Below are positions 1 to 5,919 of a stretch of 5,919 nt of DNA, piece by piece. Position 1 is the first letter of the stretch, and each line of letters opens with the position of its first letter. Source of the DNA: Citreimonas sp042096055 (GTDB taxonomy: Bacteria > Pseudomonadota > Alphaproteobacteria > Rhodobacterales > Rhodobacteraceae); assembly GCF_042096055.1 (NCBI RefSeq), contig NZ_JBELMH010000124.1:1-5919 (forward strand). Direction: 5' to 3'. A model generated the notes under the pieces. That model saw only the letters and a list, made by a program, of their open reading frames with translations. It searched no databases and was not told where the DNA came from. The position numbers and the translations under genes are program-made.

Positions 1-226
1 CCCTCGTTGGGGAGGGGTGTCCCACCGACGCAGCTACGGCAGCGCCGGCCGTCTGGCAAGGTGGATAATCGTCGTCAGGGCGTGGTTTCAGGCGCAGTGG
101 GAGGCGCCAATGACGCTGATCGGAAACCCGGCGCCACGGGCCGGTGCGACACGGGCGCGGGTGGAACATGCCCGCGTCGCGGCCTGAAGACTTGATTTTG
201 ACGTCCCGCGGCGCGACCTTCTTGGG
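1..226 (+). other. Left-edge region without a convincing gene; possible structured RNA at about 42-214
   Basis: No reading frame here looks like a real protein: the only open stretch (7-195) has irregular composition and no ribosome binding site. By hand the region can be drawn as a collinear rod. Segments 42-47/209-214, 50-53/200-203, 67-70/194-197, 71-73/189-191, 75-79/183-187 and 80-82/178-180 pair in order. An inner hairpin is formed by 154-161 with 171-178 (8 pairs including one G-U, 9-nt loop), and further pairs 93-96/145-148 and 97-100/134-137 lie inside. A closing stem, an open centre with a small 3' hairpin and an inner arm, about 173 nt in all, recall the shape of 6S RNA. High GC makes chance pairing easy and I recognise no conserved primary-sequence motif, so this is only a candidate. 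It may instead be just the leader of the DUF2794 gene. Confidence 0.25.
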
Positions 227-568
227 ATGAACAGCTATTCGGCGTTTCCCGGAGGCGCCGCCGGTCAGCCGGTCGTCTCCTTCCACCGGACCGAATTGTC
301 GGTGATCCTGTCGCTCTACGGCCGCATGGTCGCCGCCGGCGAATGGCGCGACTACGGCATCTCGAGCCTGCGCGACGCGGCGGTCTTCTCGGTCTTCCGG
401 CGCACCGCCGAGAACCCGCTCTACCGGATCGAGAAGCGGCCCAAGCTGCGCGCGCGGCAGGGCGAGTACGCGGTGATCGGGATGGACGGGCAGGTCCTCA
501 AGCGCGGGCATGACCTGAAGACGGTACTGCGCGTGCTCGAACGCAAGCTGATTCGCGCCGTCGAGTGA
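227..568 (+). CDS. DUF2794 family protein
   Basis: This 113-residue protein matches the DUF2794 family as I remember it, small proteins conserved in Alphaproteobacteria with no established function. The recognisable core starts near residue 17 (VSFHRTELSVIL) and runs through SLYGRMVAAGEWRDYGIS (about 29-46), AVFSVFRRTAE (52-62), YRIEKRPKLR (66-75) and YAVIGMDGQVLKRGHDL (81-97) to VLRVLERKL at the C-terminus. Length is normal and the frame is intact. There is no signal peptide or membrane segment, so it is presumably cytoplasmic. The ATG at 227 is the only start that keeps the whole core. The bases before it contain GGG directly abutting the ATG but no spaced Shine-Dalgarno, so initiation may be weak or leaderless. 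It stands alone and converges on the NlpC/P60 gene with 16 bp between stop codons. Identity is confident; role is unknown. Confidence 0.95.
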   Translation: MNSYSAFPGGAAGQPVVSFHRTELSVILSLYGRMVAAGEWRDYGISSLRDAAVFSVFRRTAENPLYRIEKRPKLRARQGEYAVIGMDGQVLKRGHDLKTVLRVLERKLIRAVE

Positions 569-580
569 ACAGCCGGCGCG

Positions 581-592
581 CGCGCTAGCGCG
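581..592. repeat. 12-bp perfect palindrome across the NlpC/P60 stop codon
   Basis: CGCGCTAGCGCG reads the same on both strands, and its central CTAG supplies the TAG stop of the minus-strand NlpC/P60 gene. It lies in the short gap between two convergent genes. It has no loop and no following T-run, so it is a poor intrinsic terminator on its own. It could contribute to a bidirectional end, or may simply reflect the alternating CG composition here. Confidence 0.3.
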
Positions 593-1411
593 ACAGGCGT
601 GCGCGGCGGGTCACCGCCCCGTCGCCTTGCGCCGCGATCCGCGCGATGGCCGCCTTCAGCGGTTCGTAGGCCACGGCCATGTGGTGCACGTTGGCGTGCA
701 ACAGCATGTCCGGCGCAGAAACCCAGGCGACGTGGCCCTTCCAGAACAGCAGATCGCCACGCCGCACCGGCGCGCCCGGCGCCAGCGTCTCGCCCAATGC
801 ACGCTCTTGCATGTCGCTGTCGCCGGGGCACGGCACGCCGCAAAACGCCAGCGCAAGTTGCACGAGGCCCGAGCAGTCGATCCCGAAGGCCGAGTTGCCG
901 CCCCACAGGTAGGGCGTGCCCAGCAGGCGTTCGGCCACCGCCACCGGGTCGTCGGCCCGCGCCTCGACCGGCTCGAGATGTGCGGCCGGCACGAAGCCGA
1001 GCGGCGTTTCCAGGAACCGGCCGTGGGACTTCGACACCTCCAGCCGGGTCCCCATCGACAGCGTGACACGGTCGGGCGACTTGAAGTCGGGCCGTTCATA
1101 GGCGTGCGTCGCGCGGGCGCTCACGCGGTGGGTCGGCGTGCGGGTCGGGCCCAGCGCGTCCTGGTCCACGTAGCCGACATAGCCGTCGTCGGCCGATTGC
1201 ACGAAAGCCCAGCCGGCGTGGCGGTCGAATACCGTCACGATGGCACCTGCCAGAAGCTGCCGGTCGCGCGCGCCGCCGGGTGCGGCGCACAGGTCGACCA
1301 CGGCCGCGTCGATGCCGGCGGCCTCGCCCTCGACATAGCGGGGGGCGTCGATCCGGCCGCGCAAAGATGCCGCCGCCACGCGGTCGTTGGCCGGGGTCAG
1401 GCGGCGGTCGC

Positions 1412-1415
<4 letters not shown>
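585..1415 (-). CDS. Cytoplasmic SH3b-NlpC/P60 cysteine peptidase
   Basis: The 276-residue protein has a bacterial SH3-like region (about 35-150, probably two SH3b repeats) followed by an NlpC/P60 peptidase domain (about 155-265). The catalytic Cys181 is in GIDCSGLVQLAL, His228 in GHVAWVS, and the polar third residue is probably His240 in LLHANVHH. The DCS motif and the 12-residue spacing between the two histidines agree with YkfC-type gamma-D-glutamyl-diamino-acid endopeptidases, which cleave murein-derived peptides with a free N-terminal L-Ala. There is no signal peptide, so action on recycled or imported peptides in the cytoplasm is more likely than wall remodelling. The open frame extends far upstream, but that part is the shadow of the aminopeptidase gene. 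The GTG at 1415 overlaps the aminopeptidase stop as GTGA, a typical translational-coupling arrangement, and gives the natural N-terminus. Family is certain; substrate is inferred. Confidence 0.95.
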
Positions 1416-2803
<1,388 letters not shown>

Positions 2804-2821
2804 CGACGGCAACCTGCGTTG

Positions 2822-2892
2822 GGAATTCGCCGGCATCGTAAGCCCTGCGCCCTTGTCCGCAAGGGATCAGACGGACAATTCCGGCGAATTCC
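2822..2892 (-). promoter_or_regulatory. Nested and alternative hairpins at the operon junction before the aminopeptidase gene
   Basis: A 12-bp perfect inverted repeat (GGAATTCGCCGG at 2822-2833, CCGGCGAATTCC at 2881-2892) encloses the end of the upstream gene, its TGA (2869-2867) and the candidate aminopeptidase start at 2836. Inside are two mutually exclusive hairpins. One is a 6-bp stem 2850-2855/2860-2865 with a 4-nt loop, lying just after the stop codon in the transcript. The other is a 7-bp stem 2853-2859/2872-2878 whose loop contains the stop codon. No T-run follows, so this is not an ordinary terminator. Switching of the stems by a terminating ribosome, controlling access to the aminopeptidase start, is an inference. 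Confidence 0.4.
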
Positions 2893-3244
2893 ACAGGCGG
2901 ACCAGCGACTGTTCGGCGATGCGCGTCAGGCGGCTGAGCGTCGCGGCCACGGCCACCGGATCGGCGTCCTCGATGCACAGCATCACGTCGCGCGACACCT
3001 GCGCCATGCTCTTCAGGCCGATCTGCTCGGCGACCGGGCAAAGCGCGCGCAGCGCCTTGTGCAGATCCTCGGGCGGGCCGTCGATCGCCAGGCGCTGGAT
3101 GTGGAACAGGCGCTGGCTGATATCCTCCATCGCGCGGCAGACTATGTCCTCGGCCCCGAACGGCCCCAGATCGCTGCGCAGCATTTCGAGCGGTTCCGCG
3201 TCCACACGCGGCCGTTCGTTAGGAGCAAGAAAGATCACAGTCAC
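2867..3244 (-). CDS. Small helical protein resembling an Hpt domain without the phospho-histidine
   Basis: I do not recognise a named family. The 125 residues appear almost entirely helical after a short N-terminal segment (MTVIFLAPNERPR), with no signal peptide or membrane segment. The pattern resembles a histidine-phosphotransfer four-helix bundle: an LRSDLG opening, a long helix around 32-56, then LRALCPVAEQIGLKSMAQV (65-83), and a final helix DPVAVAATLSRLTRIAEQSL (95-114). Aligning IGL with the IGL/LGA that follows the Hpt AHxLKGSA motif puts Arg66 where the phosphorylated His would be and Cys-Pro where Lys-Gly would be; His62 lies one helical turn earlier. The GTG start at 3244 has GGGAAGGG about seven bases upstream. 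It is first in the operon with the aminopeptidase and NlpC/P60 genes. The coding call is firm; the Hpt comparison is by eye and could be wrong. Confidence 0.85.
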   Translation of the reverse strand: MTVIFLAPNERPRVDAEPLEMLRSDLGPFGAEDIVCRAMEDISQRLFHIQRLAIDGPPEDLHKALRALCPVAEQIGLKSMAQVSRDVMLCIEDADPVAVAATLSRLTRIAEQSLVRLWNSPELSV

Positions 3245-3393
3245 TACACACCCTTCCCAGTCGTGCCCCCACGGCTGCCCCCGGTGTGGCAGAGCACGGT
3301 TCCCAAAAGGTTGAGCCTGCCCGGCCTTTTCGCTCGAATTTCCACTGAATTCAGCGTATTCGGATCGGCGATATCCCGAACCGGAGACGCGAC
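3245..3393. promoter_or_regulatory. Divergent intergenic region between the peptidase operon and carbonic anhydrase
   Basis: Promoters for both directions must lie here or be borrowed from neighbours. The right half is clearly more AT-rich than the surroundings. It contains a 6-bp inverted repeat AAAAGG (3305-3310) / CCTTTT (3325-3330), a perfect 10-bp palindrome CTGAATTCAG (3345-3354), and CGAAT (3335-3339) facing ATTCG (3358-3362) around nearly the same centre. I could not fit a convincing -35/-10 pair on either strand; GATATC near 3370 is the best -10-like element for the carbonic anhydrase. The palindromes are candidate operators. Confidence 0.4.
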
Positions 3394-4038
3394 ATGCACC
3401 GCGTGCGCCCGCTGCCCGCCTACCTTGTCCAGCGCTATCACGGCTGGAAAGCCACCGGCTACCAGGAGAACCGCGCCTGGTACAAGCGTCTGGCGACCGA
3501 GGGCCAGAGACCGCGCGCGATGGTCATCTCGTGCTGCGATTCGCGGGTGCACGTGACCTCGATCTTCGGCGCCGACCAGGGCGAGTTCTTCATTCATCGC
3601 AACATCGCCAACCTCGTCCCGCCGTTCGAGCAGGACGGCGCGCAGCACGGCACGTCGGCAGCTTTGGAATACGCCGTCACGGCGCTGGCGGTCGCGCACG
3701 TGATCGTGCTGGGCCATTCGCAATGCGGTGGCGTGCAGGGCTGCATCGACATGTGCGAGGGGCGCGCGCCCGAGCTCGAGAAGGAGACGTCCTTCGTCGG
3801 GCGCTGGATGGACATCCTGCGCCCTGGCTACGAGCGCATCCGCGAGACCGGGGGCGACAAGGCGACCGCGCTCGAGAAGGAGTCGGTCGTGGTGTCGCTG
3901 CGCAACCTGATGACGTTTCCGTTCGTGCGCGAGGCGGTGGACGACGGCAAGCTCACGCTGCACGGCGTCTGGACCGACATCGGCGAAGGCGGGCTGGAAT
4001 ACTGGGATGCCGCCGCCGACCAGTTCAAGCCGGTCTAG
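3394..4038 (+). CDS. Beta-class carbonic anhydrase
   Basis: This 214-residue zinc enzyme interconverts CO2 and bicarbonate in the cytoplasm, feeding bicarbonate to carboxylases and helping pH balance. The beta-class ligands and catalytic dyad are intact: Cys47, Asp49 and Arg51 in SCCDSR, and His108 and Cys111 in GHSQCGG, the same CxDxR...HxxC arrangement as E. coli Can. Other family landmarks are HRNIANLVPP (68-77), HGTSAALEYAV (85-95), which contributes to the active-site pocket and dimer, and LHGVWTDIGEGGLEYW (189-204) near the end. Length is normal for bacterial members. The ATG at 3394 has GGAG seven bases upstream. It is divergent from the peptidase operon and convergent with the next gene, sharing a CTAG in which each strand reads TAG. 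It is monocistronic as far as can be seen. Nothing points to a carboxysome or CO2-fixation cluster in this window. Confidence 0.97.
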   Translation: MHRVRPLPAYLVQRYHGWKATGYQENRAWYKRLATEGQRPRAMVISCCDSRVHVTSIFGADQGEFFIHRNIANLVPPFEQDGAQHGTSAALEYAVTALAVAHVIVLGHSQCGGVQGCIDMCEGRAPELEKETSFVGRWMDILRPGYERIRETGGDKATALEKESVVVSLRNLMTFPFVREAVDDGKLTLHGVWTDIGEGGLEYWDAAADQFKPV

Positions 4039-4385
4039 ACTGGCGTCCGGTCTCCGCGCAGGTCGGAACGCAACACGCCCGAGCGGCCGTCGCGATCCGC
4101 GCGGATGGTCGCGCGCCCCAGCCGTCCCGCCAGAAGCCGCAGCGGAACGCCGAGGCACGCGCCGGTGCAGACCGGCAGGCCGGCATCGTCCAGGATCACC
4201 AGCCGCCCGTCGCGGAACCCCACGCCGTACCCCCGCGCGGCCAACCGCAGCGCCAGGTCGTTCCACGATCCCGCCGCGTCCACGATGGGGCGCAGGAAGG
4301 CACGCAGCAGCGCCAGCGTCTCGGAATCCAGAGGTTCGGGCAGGGCCCCGGTCCGCTTGAAATCATTGGCAGAGGGTATGTGCAT
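4035..4385 (-). CDS. Small hypothetical protein with a W-D-L/RG/RLG module
   Basis: I do not recognise a named family. The 116-residue soluble protein has a polar N-terminus, a helix around 20-36 (LDSETLALLRAFLRPIVDA), then a compact module at about 39-94: GSWNDLALRLAARGYGVGF, a beta-rich stretch GRLVILDDAGLPVCTG, and LLAGRLGRATI. This W..L..rL..rG...g..G.l layout resembles a segment I associate with the C-terminal parts of plasmid relaxases and mobilisation proteins, but no nuclease domain is present. A similar module occurs in the divergent neighbour starting at 4508. The ATG at 4385 is preceded by GGAG eight bases upstream. Its stop overlaps that of the carbonic anhydrase gene (CTAG at 4035-4038). 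The C-terminal 20 residues are Arg/Asp/Gly-rich and probably disordered. Gene reality is well supported by codon use and Shine-Dalgarno; function is unknown. Confidence 0.85.
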   Translation of the reverse strand: MHIPSANDFKRTGALPEPLDSETLALLRAFLRPIVDAAGSWNDLALRLAARGYGVGFRDGRLVILDDAGLPVCTGACLGVPLRLLAGRLGRATIRADRDGRSGVLRSDLRGDRTPV

Positions 4386-4507
4386 CTGGGTCGCTCCAAC
4401 AATCAGGGACTCAGCGTGGGGCAGGAGATGGGCAAAAGTTCGACCGCCTCGGACTTTCGACAGGAACGGGAAACGAAGCGTTAACGCCGCGTCTCTACGC
4501 TGACGGG
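4386..4507. promoter_or_regulatory. Divergent promoter region between two small hypothetical genes
   Basis: The 122 bp must serve starts on both strands. A perfect 10-bp palindrome, GCGTTAACGC (4478-4487), lies about 20 bases before the ATG at 4508. TTCGAC occurs twice in direct orientation (4439-4444 and 4456-4461, 17 bases apart). I see no clear sigma-70 promoter. The palindrome's position would suit an operator for the plus-strand gene, whose product has a possible ribbon-helix-helix N-terminus, but binding is only inferred. Confidence 0.35.
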
Positions 4508-4945
4508 ATGTCGCGTATCGAAGTCACGCTCCGCCCGTCGGGACCCGTTCACGATCAGGCCACGCGCCTTGCGCGCGCCCGGGGCGAGACGCTGTGGGAC
4601 ATGACCGAACGCGCGTTGCGCCGCGAGATCGCGCGCATCGAGCGGTTCGGTCCGAACGCGGGGCTGGCGTCGCCGGGTGTGCTGCAGGATCTCGATCACG
4701 CGCGCACTTGGCCGGACCTGCTCGCGCGGTTGCGCGTCCGGGGCCTTGCGGCACGGATGGATGGTGCAGGGATCACCGTCTTTCGTCTGGATGACGGCGC
4801 GCGGCTGGATCTGCCCGAGCATCGCGCCGACGGGCGGGATTTGCTGCTTCGCCTCGGTCCATCCGTGGACGACGATATCCTGCACTGGGATCAAGACCGC
4901 GCGGTCGACCCCGCCGTGGCCGGCCGCGTCGACCGACAGGCCTAG
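4508..4945 (+). CDS. Hypothetical protein with a ribbon-helix-helix-like N-terminus
   Basis: No named family is recognised. Residues 3-45 fit a ribbon-helix-helix plan: a short strand RIEVTLRP, helix one PVHDQATRLARARG, the typical G-x-T turn (GETLWDM), and helix two TERALRREIARI. Such folds usually bind DNA as dimers and often repress their own gene. Residues about 63-120 carry a second module (RTWPDLLARLRVRGLAARM, then VFRLDDGARLDLPE, then LLLRLG) that lines up with one in the divergent gene ending at 4035. The tail (121-145) is acidic then basic. There is no signal peptide or membrane segment. The ATG at 4508 has no convincing Shine-Dalgarno, only GGG touching the start; the next internal ATG, at residue 32, would destroy the N-terminal fold, so 4508 is retained. 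Its TAG is shared in a CTAG with the convergent ORF. A regulator or a mobilisation-derived protein are both possible. Confidence 0.85.
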   Translation: MSRIEVTLRPSGPVHDQATRLARARGETLWDMTERALRREIARIERFGPNAGLASPGVLQDLDHARTWPDLLARLRVRGLAARMDGAGITVFRLDDGARLDLPEHRADGRDLLLRLGPSVDDDILHWDQDRAVDPAVAGRVDRQA

Positions 4946-5082
4946 CGCAGAATGGCCCGAAGAAGCCGGCGCAGCACGCCTGCGCGTCGCGGGCGCGGCG
5001 ACTTGCGCGTCAGCGAAAGGTCGCGCGCCGCCATCGCCACGATGCGCCGTCCGCGTGCGATGTCCGACATGGCGATCTTCAT
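4942..5082 (-). CDS. Small, highly basic hypothetical protein (46 aa)
   Basis: The frame is open up to 5229 (GTG), but I choose the ATG at 5082: GGGAG lies eight bases upstream, and from here third codon positions are mostly G or C, whereas the upstream extension is Ala/Pro-rich with weaker bias and has no ribosome binding site. The 46 residues contain 12 Arg and 2 Lys against only 2 Asp. The N-terminal half (MKIAMSDIARGRRIVAMAAR) and the end (GVLRRLLRAILR) could each form an amphipathic cationic helix, with a Pro/Arg linker (KSPRPRR) between. No family is recognised. It lies downstream of asd on the same strand, about 175 bp away, and its stop overlaps that of the convergent gene in a CTAG. 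It may bind nucleic acid or membrane, or may not be a real gene; the Shine-Dalgarno is the best argument for it. Confidence 0.5.
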   Translation of the reverse strand: MKIAMSDIARGRRIVAMAARDLSLTRKSPRPRRAGVLRRLLRAILR

Positions 5083-5239
5083 GATGGATGCTCCCGCTTC
5101 GTCCGGCTTCGCCTTATGCGGGGGCATCATGTCCGGCGGATGTGACCGGAATGCGGCCGGTGCCGCGGGCGCGACGGGCGCGGGAATGGCGATTTCAGGG
5201 CCGCCATGCCCCGCGCCCGCGCCAATCACGGGCGCAGGG

Positions 5240-5256
5240 CGCGGATCGTTTCCGCG
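5240..5256 (-). terminator. Hairpin just after the asd stop codon
   Basis: CGCGGA (5240-5245) and TCCGCG (5251-5256) form a perfect 6-bp GC-rich stem with a 5-nt loop, starting one base after the asd stop on the minus strand. It is followed by CCCTGCGCCC rather than a T-run, so it is not a classical intrinsic terminator. It may pause polymerase or protect the 3' end. The rest of 5083-5257 holds no other feature I can support. Confidence 0.35.
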
Positions 5257-5257
5257 A

Positions 5258-5919
5258 TCAGCCCTTTTTCAGCACGCGCTGGCCGAAGACCTCGGCGATC
5301 TGCACGGCGTTCAGCGCCGCGCCCTTGCGCAGGTTGTCGCTGACGCACCAGAAGTTCAGGCCGTTGTCGATCGTGCTGTCCTGCCGGATCCGGCTGACGA
5401 AGGTCGCGAAATCGCCGACGCAGTCGATCGGCGTGATGTAACCGCCGTCCTCACGCTTGTCGACGACCATGATGCCCGGCGATTCACGCAGGATGTCGCG
5501 GGCCTCGTCCTCGTCCAGGAAGTCTTCGGTCTCGATGTTGATCGCCTCGCCGTGGCCGACGAAGACCGGCACGCGCACGCAGGTCGCGGTGACCTTGATC
5601 GACTTGTCGAGGATCTTCTTGGTCTCGGCGACCATCTTCCATTCCTCCTTGGTCGAGCCGTCCTCGAGGAAGACGTCGATGTGGGGAATGACGTTGAAGG
5701 CGATCTGCTTCTGGAACTTCTTCGGCGGCACTTCCGAGACCGGATTGTAGACCGCCTTGGTCTGGTCCCAGAGCTCGTCCATGCCTTCCTTGCCCGCGCC
5801 CGACACCGACTGGTAGGTCGACACGACGACGCGCTTGATCTTCGCGCGGTCGTGCAGCGGCTTCAGCGCCACGACCATCTGCGCGGTCGAGCAGTTGGGG
5901 TTGGCGATGATGTTCTTCT
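5258..5919 (-). CDS. asd: Aspartate-semialdehyde dehydrogenase, partial (N-terminus beyond the window)
   Basis: Asd reduces beta-aspartyl phosphate to aspartate semialdehyde with NADPH, the branch point to diaminopimelate/lysine, threonine and methionine. The visible part, about 220 residues, starts within NIIANPNCSTAQM, which contains the catalytic Cys (codon 5891-5893). It continues through STYQSVSGAG and FNVIPHIDVF to RVPVFVGHGEAINIE, with the substrate-binding Arg (5573-5575) and the catalytic His (5552-5554). It ends with LRKGAALNAVQIAEV and a normal LKKG C-terminus. The NPNCST form, rather than the GGNCTV of enteric enzymes, marks the subgroup found in Alphaproteobacteria and Gram-positives. 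From family length (about 340) roughly 120 N-terminal residues, including the nucleotide-binding motif, lie to the right of the window; the gene is cut by the edge, not broken. Third positions are almost all G or C, as expected for a well-expressed core gene. Confidence 0.97.
   Translation of the reverse strand, partial: KNIIANPNCSTAQMVVALKPLHDRAKIKRVVVSTYQSVSGAGKEGMDELWDQTKAVYNPVSEVPPKKFQKQIAFNVIPHIDVFLEDGSTKEEWKMVAETKKILDKSIKVTATCVRVPVFVGHGEAINIETEDFLDEDEARDILRESPGIMVVDKREDGGYITPIDCVGDFATFVSRIRQDSTIDNGLNFWCVSDNLRKGAALNAVQIAEVFGQRVLKKG

Noticed and set aside
7..195. A 62-codon plus-strand open frame at the left edge
   Set aside because: No ribosome binding site, irregular composition, no family resemblance, and it crosses the candidate RNA helices.
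2850..2865. A 6-bp, 4-nt-loop hairpin after the stop of the Hpt-like gene, considered as an intrinsic terminator
   Set aside because: No T-run follows, and the aminopeptidase gene begins close downstream on the same strand; treated instead as part of a regulatory junction.
3244..4266. A 340-codon minus-strand open frame opposite carbonic anhydrase
   Set aside because: The plus strand encodes a complete beta carbonic anhydrase with all zinc ligands; the antisense product has no domain and biased composition.
5083..5229. N-terminal extension of the small basic ORF to a GTG at 5229 (95 residues)
   Set aside because: No Shine-Dalgarno before the GTG, weaker third-position bias and low-complexity Ala/Pro sequence; the ATG at 5082 has a good site.

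Overview
The window is GC-rich chromosomal DNA from an alphaproteobacterium, most likely a member of the Rhodobacteraceae. The evidence is a DUF2794 protein (a family I know only from Alphaproteobacteria), an aspartate-semialdehyde dehydrogenase very like the rhodobacterial form, strong GC bias at third codon positions, and weak or missing Shine-Dalgarno sites on some genes. It reads as compact housekeeping and small-hypothetical territory. I see no transposase, integrase, phage gene, CRISPR array, rRNA or tRNA.

Layout: 1-226 has no convincing protein gene but can be drawn as a long rod-shaped RNA. A DUF2794 gene follows (227-568, +). It converges, across a 16-bp gap, on a three-gene minus-strand operon transcribed from about 3244 down to 585. 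That operon holds a 125-residue helical protein resembling an Hpt domain without its phospho-histidine, then an M17 leucyl aminopeptidase, then a cytoplasmic SH3b-NlpC/P60 peptidase coupled to the aminopeptidase by a GTGA start/stop overlap. A 149-bp divergent intergenic region with several inverted repeats separates the operon from a beta-class carbonic anhydrase (3394-4038, +).

The carbonic anhydrase converges on a small hypothetical gene (4035-4385, -), and the two share one CTAG as both stop codons. That gene is divergent from another hypothetical (4508-4945, +) whose N-terminus looks like a ribbon-helix-helix DNA-binding fold. The two hypotheticals appear to share a C-terminal module. 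The second one again shares a CTAG stop with a convergent small basic ORF (4942-5082, -). The window ends inside asd (5258 to the right edge, -), of which the catalytic and C-terminal parts are visible.

The aminopeptidase and NlpC/P60 enzyme probably work together in the cytoplasm on short peptides, plausibly murein-derived. The carbonic anhydrase supplies bicarbonate/CO2 interconversion, and Asd supplies the diaminopimelate, threonine and methionine branch. The least explained parts are the structured RNA candidate at the left edge, the nested and alternative hairpins at 2822-2892, the paired small hypotheticals around 4386-4507, and the small cationic ORF.
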